64,000 bases of DNA, from assembly GCF_032460525.1 (NCBI RefSeq), contig NZ_CP135963.1, positions 806,001 to 870,000 of the forward strand, in the 5' to 3' direction. This DNA comes from Geodermatophilus sp. DSM 44513. Its GTDB lineage: Bacteria; Actinomycetota; Actinomycetes; Mycobacteriales; Geodermatophilaceae. The notes beneath the pieces are model-generated. The model worked only from the letters and a program-made list of their open reading frames with translations. It was not told where the DNA came from and did no database searches. The position numbers and the translations under genes were made by a program. The stretch's first letter is position 1; the number at the start of each line of letters is the position of its first letter. Positions 48,671-56,987 of the stretch are shown here, piece by piece.

Positions 48671-49483
48671 TCAGACGAAGGGGGAGTTGTACATCGCGAA
48701 GTAGACGGCGATGTAGTGGCAGATGGCGGCCACGACGGTCATCGCGTGGAAGACCTCGTGGTAGCCGAAGGTGCCCGGCCACGGGTTGGGTCGCTTGACC
48801 GCGTAGGCCACCCCGCCGAGGGTGTAGAGCGCCCCGCCGACGGCCAGCAGCACCAGCGAGGTCACCCCGGCGATCTGCAGGATGTCGGCGAGCAGGAAGA
48901 CGGCGACCCAGCCCAGCCCGATGTAGAGCGGCACGCCGACCCAGCGCGGTGCCGTCGGCCAGGTCAGCTTGAGCGTCACGCCGGCCAGCGCGCCGGCCCA
49001 CACGCCGAGCAGCACCCAGTACCCGGTGGGCTGGTCGACGGCCAGCAGGGCGAACGGCGTGTAGGTGCCGGCGATGAACAGGAAGATCATGGAGTGGTCG
49101 AGCCGCTTCATCGTCTTCCAGCCGCGCGGTGACCACCGGCGCCGGTGGTACAGCGCGCTGACGCCGAACAGACCGCAGATCGTCACGCAGTAGACGGCGA
49201 CCGACCAGCCGGCGCGGGCGCCGAGCACCGACCCCAGCGGTACGAGCACCGCGCCGGCGACGATGGCGCCGAAGAAGGAGAACAGGTGCAGCCAGCCGCG
49301 CATCCGCGGCCGGGTGTCGGGGTGCTCCCAGTCGCCGTCGGCGAAGTCCGCGGCGACCCAGGCCCGCTCGACCTGCTCGCCCTCCTCCAGGACGGCGGCC
49401 ACGGCCGGCCCGGACGGTGCGTCGATCTGGGCGCCGTCGGCCTCGACGCGGACGGCCTCTCCCTCTGCCGGGGGGACGCTCAT
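48671..49483 (-). CDS. Hemolysin III/TrhA (PAQR) family membrane protein
   Basis: 270 residues. After a ~60-residue acidic cytoplasmic N-terminus come seven membrane helices with the PAQR metal-site motifs SALYHRRRW (helix 2 region), KRLDHSMIFLFIAGTYTPF (helix 3) and YHEVFHAMTVVAAICHYIAVY (last helix; HxxxH). TrhA proteins affect membrane energetics or lipid homeostasis; the haemolysin name is historical. It is divergent from the cis-prenyltransferase gene, the same arrangement I recall for M. tuberculosis Rv1085c-Rv1086. Confidence 0.92.
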   Translation of the reverse strand: MSVPPAEGEAVRVEADGAQIDAPSGPAVAAVLEEGEQVERAWVAADFADGDWEHPDTRPRMRGWLHLFSFFGAIVAGAVLVPLGSVLGARAGWSVAVYCVTICGLFGVSALYHRRRWSPRGWKTMKRLDHSMIFLFIAGTYTPFALLAVDQPTGYWVLLGVWAGALAGVTLKLTWPTAPRWVGVPLYIGLGWVAVFLLADILQIAGVTSLVLLAVGGALYTLGGVAYAVKRPNPWPGTFGYHEVFHAMTVVAAICHYIAVYFAMYNSPFV

Positions 49484-49551
49484 ACCCCGCGAGGTTACGC
49501 AGCGCCGGGGGGTGCAGCGACGGGAGCGGGTTGACCTGCGGCGTCCCGGCC

Positions 49552-49605
49552 GGCCCCCGACATGGGCCCGCCGCGAGCTCGCGGGCGGCGGGGGGCAGGG
49601 GGTCC
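49552..49605 (-). repeat. Dispersed hairpin copy F (in a divergent promoter gap)
   Basis: On the minus strand GGACCCCCTG opens the element and GGGGGCC closes it, but the closing arm reads CATGTCGGGGGCC, so pairing near the inner end is lost. The interior is CGCCCGCGAGCTCGCGG. It lies between two divergently read genes, where a terminator would not be expected. Confidence 0.65.
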
Positions 49606-49625
49606 TTCAACTAGGGTCACCCCCC

Positions 49626-50405
49626 GTGGGCGTGCGGCGCTGGGTGCGTGAGGTCCTCACCCAGCTGTACGAGCGCCGGCTGGCCCGGGCGCTGGACGGC
49701 GCGGACACCCCGCGGCACGTCGGGGTGATCGTCGACGGCAACCGGCGCTGGGCGCGGGCCATCGGCCTGGAGGACCCCAACGCCGGCCACCGGCGCGGCG
49801 CGGACAAGATCGCGGACTTCCTCGGCTGGTGTGACGAGGCCGGCGTCGGGGTGGTCACCCTGTTCCTGCTCTCCACCGACAACCTGTCCCGCCCCGAGCC
49901 GGAGCTGGTGCCGCTGCTGCGCATCATCGAGGGCGTCGCGGAGGACCTCGCCGCCGCGGACCGGCGCTGGCAGCTGCGGCCGGTGGGCGCCCTGGAGCTG
50001 CTGCCGGCGGAGACGGTCGCCGTCCTCAAGGAGGCCGAGGAGACCACCCGGGGCCGGCCGGGGGCGCAGGTCAACCTGGCCGTCGGCTACGGCGGGCGGC
50101 GGGAGATCGCCGACGCCGTCCGCTCGCTGCTCGCCGAGCACGCCGCGCGGGGGACGACGCTGGACGAGCTGGTCGGCGTCCTGGAGATCGAGCACATCGC
50201 CGAGCACCTCTACACCCGCGGGCAGCCCGACCCGGACCTGGTCATCCGCACCAGCGGGGAGCAGCGGATGTCGGGGTTCCTGCTCTGGCAGACCGCGCAC
50301 TCGGAGTTCCACTTCACCGACGTCTACTGGCCCGACTTCCGCCGCGTGGACTTCCTGCGGGCCCTGCGCGCCTACGCCGCCCGCCACCGCCGGTTCGGGG
50401 GCTGA
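49626..50405 (+). CDS. Short cis-prenyltransferase (Z-FPP synthase-like, UppS family)
   Basis: 259 residues from GTG 49626. The catalytic Asp37 is in VIVDGNRRWAR; conserved GHRRGADKI, LSTDNLSRP, VGYGGRREIADAV and the RTSGEQRMSGFLLWQTAHSEF pyrophosphate/substrate region follow, so the protein is a complete member. These soluble or membrane-attached enzymes add isopentenyl units in cis to make polyprenyl diphosphates for cell-wall lipid carriers. Position next to hemolysin III matches M. tuberculosis Rv1086 (a Z,E-farnesyl diphosphate synthase), so a short-chain product is the better guess; a decaprenyl synthase is the alternative. Confidence 0.9.
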   Translation: MGVRRWVREVLTQLYERRLARALDGADTPRHVGVIVDGNRRWARAIGLEDPNAGHRRGADKIADFLGWCDEAGVGVVTLFLLSTDNLSRPEPELVPLLRIIEGVAEDLAAADRRWQLRPVGALELLPAETVAVLKEAEETTRGRPGAQVNLAVGYGGRREIADAVRSLLAEHAARGTTLDELVGVLEIEHIAEHLYTRGQPDPDLVIRTSGEQRMSGFLLWQTAHSEFHFTDVYWPDFRRVDFLRALRAYAARHRRFGG

Positions 50406-50418
50406 GAAACTGCCGGTC

Positions 50419-51633
50419 ATGGCGCGCTCACCCGACGTCCCCCTGGAGTACGTGCGGCTCGGGCTGCGCTTCGACCGGCTGGAGCCGGGCTTCGTCGACG
50501 CCTACACCGGCGACCGGCGCATCCGGGCCGCGGTCGCCGACGAGCCGGCGCCCACCCCGCAGGGGCTGCGCGACCGCGCCCGGGCACTGCTGGGCGAACT
50601 GGCCGCCGCCGACCTGCCGGCCGACCGCTCCGACTTCATCCGCGGCCAGGTGACCGCGCTGGAGTGCACCGCCCGGAGGATGGCCGGCGAGCCGGTGCCC
50701 TTCCTCGAGGAGGTGCGCAGCTACTTCCAGGTCGACCTCACCCTGGGCGACCCGGCCGCCTACGCCGCCGCGCACGCCGAACTCGACGCGTTGCTGCCGG
50801 GCAGCGGCCCGCTGGCCGAGCGGTACGCCGCCCACCGGCGCCGCGAGGAGTGCCCGCCGCAGCGGCTGGCCGAGGCCGTGCAGGCGCTGTCCAGCGCGCT
50901 GCGCGACCGGGTGCGCACCGAGTACGGGCTGCCGGAGGTGGAGACGGTCCGCTACGAGGTGGTCACCGACCAGCCGTGGTCGGGGTTCAACTACTACGAG
51001 GGCGACTACCGCTCCCGCGTCGCGATCAACGCCGACCTGCCGCACCGGCTGGGTCAGCTGCCGCACCTGGTCGCCCACGAGTCCTACCCCGGGCACCACA
51101 CCGAGCACTGCCGCAAGGAGCTCGGCCTGGTGGAGCGCGGCTCGCGGCTGGAGCACACCGTCTTCCTGGTCAACACCCCCGAGTGCCTGATGGCCGAGGG
51201 GCTGGCCGACCTCGGCGTGCAGGCCGCGATCGGCGACGGCTGGGGCCCGTGGGCGGCCGAGGTGCTCGGCGACCTCGGGCTGCACCTGGACGGGCACCTC
51301 GCCGAGCGCATCGCCGCGGCCGCCGCGCCGCTGAACCGGGTGCGCCAGGACGCCGCCGTCCTGCTGCACGACCGGGGTGCCCCGGACGACGAGGTGGCCG
51401 CGTTCATCCAGCGCTGGTCGCTGGTCAGCCCGGACCGGGCCCGCCAGCAGCTGCGCTTCCTCACCCACCCGCTGTGGCGGGCCTACACCACCACCTACGT
51501 GGAGGGTCACGCGCTGCTGGCCCGGTGGCTGGACGCGCGCCCAGCGGGTCAGGCGGTCGCCGACCGGTTCGTCCGGCTGCTCGACGAGCCCCTCACCCCG
51601 GCGACGGTCGCCGGCGAGCTGCCGGCCGCCTGA
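50419..51633 (+). CDS. DUF885-like putative metallopeptidase
   Basis: 404 residues from ATG 50419, 13 bases after the prenyltransferase stop. [11 protein letters not shown] (His220, Glu221, with His226/227) looks like a zinc-binding site of the HExxxHH type, and [12 protein letters not shown] provides the downstream Glu. The rest is helical ([46 protein letters not shown]), as in DUF885/thermolysin-unrelated peptidase-like proteins. No signal peptide. Substrate unknown. It is probably cotranscribed with the prenyltransferase upstream and the small membrane protein downstream. Confidence 0.72.
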   Translation: MARSPDVPLEYVRLGLRFDRLEPGFVDAYTGDRRIRAAVADEPAPTPQGLRDRARALLGELAAADLPADRSDFIRGQVTALECTARRMAGEPVPFLEEVRSYFQVDLTLGDPAAYAAAHAELDALLPGSGPLAERYAAHRRREECPPQRLAEAVQALSSALRDRVRTEYGLPEVETVRYEVVTDQPWSGFNYYEGDYRSRVAINADLPHRLGQLPHLVAHESYPGHHTEHCRKELGLVERGSRLEHTVFLVNTPECLMAEGLADLGVQAAIGDGWGPWAAEVLGDLGLHLDGHLAERIAAAAAPLNRVRQDAAVLLHDRGAPDDEVAAFIQRWSLVSPDRARQQLRFLTHPLWRAYTTTYVEGHALLARWLDARPAGQAVADRFVRLLDEPLTPATVAGELPAA

Positions 51634-51638
51634 GCGGC

Positions 51639-51812
51639 ATGGCGCGCCGCGATCCGGAGGAGGCCCGGGACCTGGGCCTGTGGACGGCGGGCTGGCTCGC
51701 CGTGCTGCTGGTCGGCGGCCTGTGGTGGCTGGGCGACCTGAGGCTGCAGTGGCCGGTCCTGCTGGTGCCGGTGGTGTGGGTGCTGGTCGCCGTGCGGCCC
51801 CGCCGCCGCTGA
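51639..51812 (+). CDS. Small two-helix membrane protein
   Basis: 57 residues from ATG 51639, five bases after the previous stop. A charged start ([12 protein letters not shown]) precedes two hydrophobic helices ([17 protein letters not shown] and [15 protein letters not shown]) and a basic end (RPRRR), so it should span the membrane twice with both ends inside. Function unknown. It is too short for a firm family call, but composition and spacing fit a real gene. Confidence 0.6.
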   Translation: MARRDPEEARDLGLWTAGWLAVLLVGGLWWLGDLRLQWPVLLVPVVWVLVAVRPRRR

Positions 51813-51953
51813 GGAGCGCCGCTGGGACCGCTGGTGCCGCTGGTGCCCCTAAGGGGGGACACGCTGCCTCGCAGACACGCTCCCGTCACCTCCCGCGCCT
51901 ACCGTCCGAGGTGGACGCCGGGCTCACCCCGACGTCCACGGGAGGCCCGGACG

Positions 51954-52061
51954 GTGTCAGACGAACTCGTCGACCAGGGGGGCCGGCGCCCGGCCTCCGG
52001 CCGGGGCCCGGCCACCTTCGAGCCGGGGCGCGTCCTGCGCCCCACGGGAGTCGACTCGTGA
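51954..52061 (+). other. Possible short ORF overlapping the phoH start
   Basis: GTG 51954 opens a 35-codon frame ([17 protein letters not shown]...) whose TGA overlaps the GTG of the PIN-PhoH gene (GTGA). It could be a coupled leader, but there is no clear ribosome site and the composition is low-complexity. The rest of the 245-bp gap from 51813 has no recognisable feature. Confidence 0.25.
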
Positions 52062-53353
52062 GTACTCGCCGCACGTTCGTCCTCGACACCTCCGTCCTGC
52101 TCTCCGACCCCGGCGCGCTGCTGCGCATGGGTGCCCACGACGTGGTCCTCCCGCTGGTCGTGATCGGGGAGCTCGAGGACAAGCGGAACCACCCCGAGCT
52201 CGGCTGGTTCGCCCGGCAGGCGCTGCGGATGCTCGACGACCTGCGGGTGGCGCACGGCCGGCTCGACGCGCCGGTGCCCGTGGGCGAGGACGGCGGCACG
52301 CTGCACGTGGAGCTCAACCACAGCGACCCGTCGGTGCTGCCGGCCGGCTTCCGCAACGACAGCAACGACAGCCGGATCATGGTGGTCGCGCTCAACCTGC
52401 GCGCCGAGGGCGCCGACGTCTCCCTCATCACCAAGGACGTGCCCATGCGCGTCAAGGCCGCGGCCGTCGGCCTGGACACCGACGACTACCGGGCCCTGGA
52501 CGCCGTCGACGCCGGCTGGACCGGGATGGCCGAGGTCGACCTCGACGACGCCGAGCTGTCCGCCCTCTACGAGACGGGGGAGGCCTACGCGCCGGCCGCC
52601 GCCGAGCTGCCCGCGCACACCGGCCTGGTGCTGCACTCCTCGCGGGGGTCCGCGCTGGGGCGGGTGACGCCGGACAAGCAGGTGCGGCTGGTGCGCGGGG
52701 ACCGGGAGGCCTTCGGGCTGCACGGCCGGTCGGCGGAGCAGCGGATCGCGCTGGACCTGCTGCTGGACCCCGAGGTCGGCATCGTGTCGCTCGGCGGGCG
52801 GGCCGGCACCGGCAAGTCCGCGCTGGCGCTGTGCGCGGGGCTGGAGTCGGTGATGGAGCGGCGGGCGCACGCGAAGGTCGTCGTCTTCCGGCCGCTCTAC
52901 GCCGTCGGCGGCCAGGAGCTCGGGTACCTGCCGGGCACCGAGGGCGAGAAGATGTCGCCCTGGGCGCAGGCGGTCTACGACACCCTCGGCGCGCTGGTGT
53001 CCAAGGACGTGCTCGAGGAGATCGCCGGGCGCGACCTCATCGAGGTGCTGCCGCTGACCCACATCCGCGGTCGGTCGCTGCACGACTCGTTCGTCATCGT
53101 CGACGAGGCGCAGTCGCTGGAGCGCGGGGTGCTGCTGACCGTGCTGTCGCGGCTGGGCTCGGGCTCGCGGGTGGTGCTCACCCACGACGTCGCCCAGCGG
53201 GACAACCTGCGGGTCGGCCGGCACGACGGCATCGCGGCGGTGGTCGAGCAGCTCAAGGGCCACCCGCTGTTCGCGCACGTGACGCTGACCCGCTCGGAGC
53301 GCTCACCGATCGCCGCGCTGGTCACCGAGATGCTGGAGGACCTCCCGCGCTGA
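52058..53353 (+). CDS. PIN domain-PhoH ATPase fusion (PhoH2-like)
   Basis: 431 residues from GTG 52058, with GGGAG upstream. The N-terminal PIN nuclease domain (about 5-130) has [37 protein letters not shown] and [14 protein letters not shown], with the acidic residues needed for metal. The PhoH domain follows: Walker [14 protein letters not shown] (246-258), [31 protein letters not shown] (Walker B) and [16 protein letters not shown]. The fusion acts as an RNA helicase/nuclease in mycobacteria. It is separate here from the VapB-like antitoxin usually linked to mycobacterial PhoH2, unless the small upstream frame is a remnant of it. Confidence 0.92.
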   Translation: MSTRRTFVLDTSVLLSDPGALLRMGAHDVVLPLVVIGELEDKRNHPELGWFARQALRMLDDLRVAHGRLDAPVPVGEDGGTLHVELNHSDPSVLPAGFRNDSNDSRIMVVALNLRAEGADVSLITKDVPMRVKAAAVGLDTDDYRALDAVDAGWTGMAEVDLDDAELSALYETGEAYAPAAAELPAHTGLVLHSSRGSALGRVTPDKQVRLVRGDREAFGLHGRSAEQRIALDLLLDPEVGIVSLGGRAGTGKSALALCAGLESVMERRAHAKVVVFRPLYAVGGQELGYLPGTEGEKMSPWAQAVYDTLGALVSKDVLEEIAGRDLIEVLPLTHIRGRSLHDSFVIVDEAQSLERGVLLTVLSRLGSGSRVVLTHDVAQRDNLRVGRHDGIAAVVEQLKGHPLFAHVTLTRSERSPIAALVTEMLEDLPR

Positions 53354-53392
53354 GCCCGGGTGCCCGGGCGGCCGGTCCCGGCGCCCGGCCCC

Positions 53393-53462
53393 ACTCCCGC
53401 GCGGTTCCCCCCACCTCCTCGCCGGTGCAACGGCGCGGGAGTGCGGGGAACCGCGCGGGAGT
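53393..53462. repeat. 18-bp perfect inverted repeat at the 3' end of the AbiEi-like gene
   Basis: Arms 53393-53410 (ACTCCCGCGCGGTTCCCC) and 53445-53462 are perfect reverse complements, with a 34-base loop that itself contains a further GCGCGGGAGT. The last base touches the stop codon of the minus-strand gene. A degenerate second copy lies at 54461-54531. Confidence 0.8.
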
Positions 53463-54397
53463 CAGCGGCGGCCCCGGGCGAAGGCGCGCAGCAGGCGGTC
53501 GGCGACCGCCCGCGGACGGTCCAGGTCACTCCAGGTCCAGCGCGCCACCTGCCAGCGGTGGTCGCGCAGCTCGTCCTCCCGCCGCTTCTCCCTGAAGACG
53601 ACATCGCCGGCCCCCTCGCCCGGCCTCAGCAGCCGGCCGTACTTCACCCGCCCGTCGAACTCACCGAGCGTGCGGTGCTCCTCCCACCCGAAGTCGCACC
53701 GCGCGATGACGCTCCGGTCGGCACGGAGGACCCGCACCTGCAGGTCGGGGGCGGCCAGGCCGATGCGGTGGATCAGCACCCGGCTGCGGCTCTCGCCCAC
53801 GCTCTCGCTGAGCGGGTCGGCGAAGGCGACGACGCGTGCGGCGGCCCGGACCCCGGGGACGCGCTCCATCAGGGTCAGGCATTGCTCCAGCTCGTCCCGG
53901 CTGGTGCCACCGGTGCGGAGTGCGCGGTCGGCCACCACGACGGCGGACTCGAAGGGCACCGACCGGGCGACGTCGACGACGGTACGGGTGACGTCGGTGA
54001 CGAGGACGCCGTCCACCGTGGTGAGCCGGTCGTCCGCCACCTGGCCCACGTGCAGTCGCAACCGGGTGCTGCCGGTACCGCTCGCCGGAGGACGGCGGAG
54101 CACGTGGACCCGGTCGAGCGGCGCGCCCCACACCGGGAGGTCGTGCAGCACGGCAGCGGACAGGGAGCAGACGACCGCCGGGGCGCGCAGGTCCGCGGCC
54201 GTGGCGAGCACCGCCAGGCGGTGTCGGGCGGCGCCGTCCGTGGGCAGCTGCGCCGGCGAGTGCGCGTACGTCCCCCGCTGGAGGCGGCAGAGCTCGCCCC
54301 GACGCACCATCCGGGCGAGTTCCGCGTCGTCGTGGCCGGCGGCCAGCGCGTCGGCGCGGCGGAGGAGGAAGGGCTGGTCCGGCTCCGGAGCGGTCAC
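53462..54397 (-). CDS. AbiEi-like winged-helix protein with DUF559-like nuclease domain
   Basis: 311 residues from GTG 54397. The N-terminus (FLLRRADALAAGHDDAELARMVRRGELCRLQRGTYA) matches the AbiEi type IV antitoxin winged-helix domain. The C-terminal ~100 residues (SESVGESRSRVLIHRIGLAAPDLQVRV, ARCDFGWEEHRTLGEFDGRVKYGRL, FREKRREDELRDHRWQVARWTWSDL) match the DUF559/Vsr-like PD-(D/E)xK fold: E in GES, D in CDFGW, EFDGRVKYG and an RRED helix. Such single-gene fusions are common in actinobacteria, with unknown role; no AbiEii toxin is adjacent. The gene is flanked by related repeats on both sides. Confidence 0.75.
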   Translation of the reverse strand: MTAPEPDQPFLLRRADALAAGHDDAELARMVRRGELCRLQRGTYAHSPAQLPTDGAARHRLAVLATAADLRAPAVVCSLSAAVLHDLPVWGAPLDRVHVLRRPPASGTGSTRLRLHVGQVADDRLTTVDGVLVTDVTRTVVDVARSVPFESAVVVADRALRTGGTSRDELEQCLTLMERVPGVRAAARVVAFADPLSESVGESRSRVLIHRIGLAAPDLQVRVLRADRSVIARCDFGWEEHRTLGEFDGRVKYGRLLRPGEGAGDVVFREKRREDELRDHRWQVARWTWSDLDRPRAVADRLLRAFARGRR

Positions 54398-54460
54398 CGG
54401 CCGATCGTGGTCTCGCACAGGGAGCCGCAGGAGTCCGCGACCGGATCTGTGGACGACGCC

Positions 54461-54531
54461 CACTCCCGCGCTGTCGTCCGCGCGATGGCGCCGGTGCACC
54501 AGCGTGGGAGCGGCAGCAACCGCGCGGCAGT
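54461..54531. repeat. Diverged second copy of the 53393 repeat
   Basis: ACTCCCGCGC at the start and GCCGGTGCA...AACCGCGCGGCAGT at the end align with the 53393-53462 element (about 33 of the last 42 bases match). It lies 64 bp upstream of the AbiEi-like start, in direct orientation relative to the other copy. Confidence 0.6.
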
Positions 54532-54579
54532 GCGTCCAGCGGCGGTCAGGCGGCCCCCACGCGCGGCGGCCCGGGCGCG

Positions 54580-54816
54580 TCAGGGGGCGGGCGGCGTGGC
54601 GTCCTCGTCGGCGTGGGCCGGGCGGGTGCGGCGAGCCGGCGGCGGCGGGGTGGCGGCCCAGCGCAGCAGCGCCACCGCGCCCCAGCCGGCCGCCAGGCAC
54701 CAGGGCAGCCGGCTGACGACGTCCTCGGTGGACAGGTCGCCGCGCAGCCCGAGCGCGAGCACCGGCAGCGCCAGGAGCAGCGACACCGCCAGCACGTCCC
54801 ACCGCAGCGGGTTCAT
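54580..54816 (-). CDS. Small membrane protein at the end of the flagellar operon
   Basis: 78 residues from ATG 54816, overlapping the flhF-like stop (ATGA). Two hydrophobic helices (VLAVSLLLALPVLALGL and WCLAAGWGAVALLRWAA) and a Pro/Arg-rich tail. Tight coupling suggests cotranscription with the flagellar genes. No family recognised, so a flagellar role is only a guess from position. Confidence 0.55.
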   Translation of the reverse strand: MNPLRWDVLAVSLLLALPVLALGLRGDLSTEDVVSRLPWCLAAGWGAVALLRWAATPPPPARRTRPAHADEDATPPAP

Positions 54817-56987
54817 GCCCCGGCTCCCTCCAGCCGCTCGCACAGCAGCGAGGCCCAGCGGTGCGCCGTGGCCCGCGCGCCGTCCAGGAGGGCCACGGGG
54901 GTGGCGGTACGGCCGAGGACGGCGGCCGGGTCGGCGGTCAGGTCGGTGTCCTGCACCATCAGCGCGTCCACGCGGGGCAGCGCGTCCAGCCACGGGCCGA
55001 CGTCCTCCGGCTTGCGGGTGGCCTCGACGACCGCCCACACCCCGACCGGCGCGAAGACCGCGACCATCTGCTCCAACCACGCCCCGCCGCCGGCGCGCAG
55101 GGGGACGTCGACGGCCACGATGGTCAGCGCGCTGGACCGGTCGGCGTCCTGGCGGCGCTCCAGGGCGGTGTCGATGCCGGTGATCCGGTTGCCGCGCGGC
55201 GCCAGCGCGGCCAGGTCGCCGCGGGAGGCCCACTGCAGCTGCTCGCCGTCCAGCCGCAGCGAGGCGGCCAGCGCGCGGGCGGCGGCGAGGGTCTCCACGC
55301 CGGGCCCGACCACCAGCAGCACCTCGCCGGCGCCGCTGGGCACCGCCGGTGCGGTCGGCAGGCCGGCCGCCAGCGCGCTGGTCAGCGCGGCGTAGGCGCC
55401 CCGGCGGGTGACCTCGGCGGCGAACTCCGCGCCCAGCAGCCGCTCGGGCACGCCGAGCCCGAGCAGCCGGTCGATGAGCGCCTCCTCGGCGGCGCCGGGC
55501 AGGGGCCCGCCGCCCCCGCCGGACGTCGACCGCCCGCGGACCGACGGCACCACCATCGGGGCCGAGCGGCGTGAGGCGGCGGCGCGCTTGTCGACCGGCA
55601 GGCGGGTCACGGTGGCCAGCCGCGGCTGCGCGCCCGGCGACGCCAGGCGGGCCACCGACTGCCCCGGGGCCCGGCCGATGGCCGGCGGCACCGGCGGGCG
55701 GCCCAGCAGCGGCGGCACGGCCAGCGCGGTGCCCGGAGCCGGCGGCGGCAGCAGGGACAGCGGCGGCAGGACCGTGGTGGCGTCGGCGGGCAGCGGGGCC
55801 GGGTCGCTGGCGGTCGGCGCCAGGACGTCGGCTGCCACCTCCCACTCGTCGGCCTCGGCGGTCGCGTCGACCCACACGGGGATCTCGGCGGTGTCCGCGT
55901 CGTCCCACCCGTCGGCGGTGTCCGCGGCCGGTGTGGAGCCGGCGAGCACGCCGCGCAGCAGCTGGGTGAGCGCCGCGTCGGACGTGTCGTGGGCCAGCGC
56001 CGCCCGCAGCACCTCGGCGATCGCCTCCTCCCGGGAGGTGATCGGCCCGGTGGTGAAGTCCGGCTCGTGCACCCACTCGGGCACCGGGACCGGCGGCGTC
56101 GGCGGAGCCGGCGGCGCGACGGCGGCCGGACGGGGAGCCGGCACCGGGGGGGCGACGACGGTGACGGCCGGCGCGGCCACGGTCGGGGGCGACACGGGAG
56201 CGGCGGCGGGGGCCGGCGCGGGGACGGGTGCGGGGACGGGTGCGGGGGCCCAGAGGATGTCCAGCCCGGCGTCCCCGGCCTCGGACCCGGCGGCCACCGC
56301 GGCCGCGGGGACGGGTGCAGGGGCCGGCTGCTCGACCACCGGCGGCGGGGCCGGGGCGGGCGCCGGGACGGCGGCGACCGGCGCCGCGGGCACGACCGGC
56401 TCCGGGACGACCGTCGCCACCGGGGCGGGCGCGGGGGCGACGGCGGCGATCGCCTCGTCCACCGCCTCGCGCACGTCGACGTCCCGGGCGACCATCTCGG
56501 CCAGCGCGGCGGTGAACGGCGACGGGGGCAGGGCCGCCTCCGGGACCGGTGCGGGTGCCGGCGCCGGGTCGGCCACGGCGGGGCGCGCGGCAGGCGCCGG
56601 CTGCGCTGCGGGGCGGGCGGCCCGGCCGGCGGCCGGCCGGGACGAGCGCGCGGCGGAGGACCGCGAGTACACGCCGGCGGCGGGCCGGGCGGTGCCGCCG
56701 CCGAGCAGGTCGGCGACCTCGTCGACCGGGTCGGGCAGCACCGGGTCGCGGCGCAGCGCGGCCTCGATGCGGGCCATCGACTCCGCCCGGGACGCCGGGC
56801 GGCGCTCGACCGGGGCCGGCGGGGGCTCCTCCACCTCGGCGACGAAGCGCTCGGTGGTGAAGAAGCCCATGACCCCGCCGCTGCGCACCCGGCGGATGCC
56901 GATGATGCGGACGGCGGACCCGTACTGCTCCCGCGCGGCGGCGATGGCGGCCTCGCGAGAGGCGGCCTCAACGGACGGCAAAGGCAC
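54813..56987 (-). CDS. flhF: FlhF-like protein with Pro/Ala-rich insert and no P-loop
   Basis: 724 residues from GTG 56987, overlapping the flhA end by 20 bp. The N-terminal B-domain-like start (EAAIAAAREQYGSAVRIIGIRRV, GFFTTERFVAEVEE) and the position after flhA identify it as FlhF-like, the SRP-type GTPase that sets flagellar number and place. About 350 residues of Pro/Ala/Val low complexity lie in the middle. The GTPase domain (about 490-724) keeps the fold (GEVLLVVGPGVETLAAARALA; LTIVAVDVPL; TPVALLDGARATAHRWASLLCE) but the G1 loop at 561-566 is GPGVET instead of GxxGxGKT, so nucleotide binding is doubtful. Confidence 0.78.
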   Translation of the reverse strand: MPLPSVEAASREAAIAAAREQYGSAVRIIGIRRVRSGGVMGFFTTERFVAEVEEPPPAPVERRPASRAESMARIEAALRRDPVLPDPVDEVADLLGGGTARPAAGVYSRSSAARSSRPAAGRAARPAAQPAPAARPAVADPAPAPAPVPEAALPPSPFTAALAEMVARDVDVREAVDEAIAAVAPAPAPVATVVPEPVVPAAPVAAVPAPAPAPPPVVEQPAPAPVPAAAVAAGSEAGDAGLDILWAPAPVPAPVPAPAPAAAPVSPPTVAAPAVTVVAPPVPAPRPAAVAPPAPPTPPVPVPEWVHEPDFTTGPITSREEAIAEVLRAALAHDTSDAALTQLLRGVLAGSTPAADTADGWDDADTAEIPVWVDATAEADEWEVAADVLAPTASDPAPLPADATTVLPPLSLLPPPAPGTALAVPPLLGRPPVPPAIGRAPGQSVARLASPGAQPRLATVTRLPVDKRAAASRRSAPMVVPSVRGRSTSGGGGGPLPGAAEEALIDRLLGLGVPERLLGAEFAAEVTRRGAYAALTSALAAGLPTAPAVPSGAGEVLLVVGPGVETLAAARALAASLRLDGEQLQWASRGDLAALAPRGNRITGIDTALERRQDADRSSALTIVAVDVPLRAGGGAWLEQMVAVFAPVGVWAVVEATRKPEDVGPWLDALPRVDALMVQDTDLTADPAAVLGRTATPVALLDGARATAHRWASLLCERLEGAGA

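Noticed and set aside
53354..54397. Classic AbiE toxin-antitoxin pair
   Set aside because: Only the AbiEi-like protein is present; no AbiEii nucleotidyltransferase is adjacent on either side.
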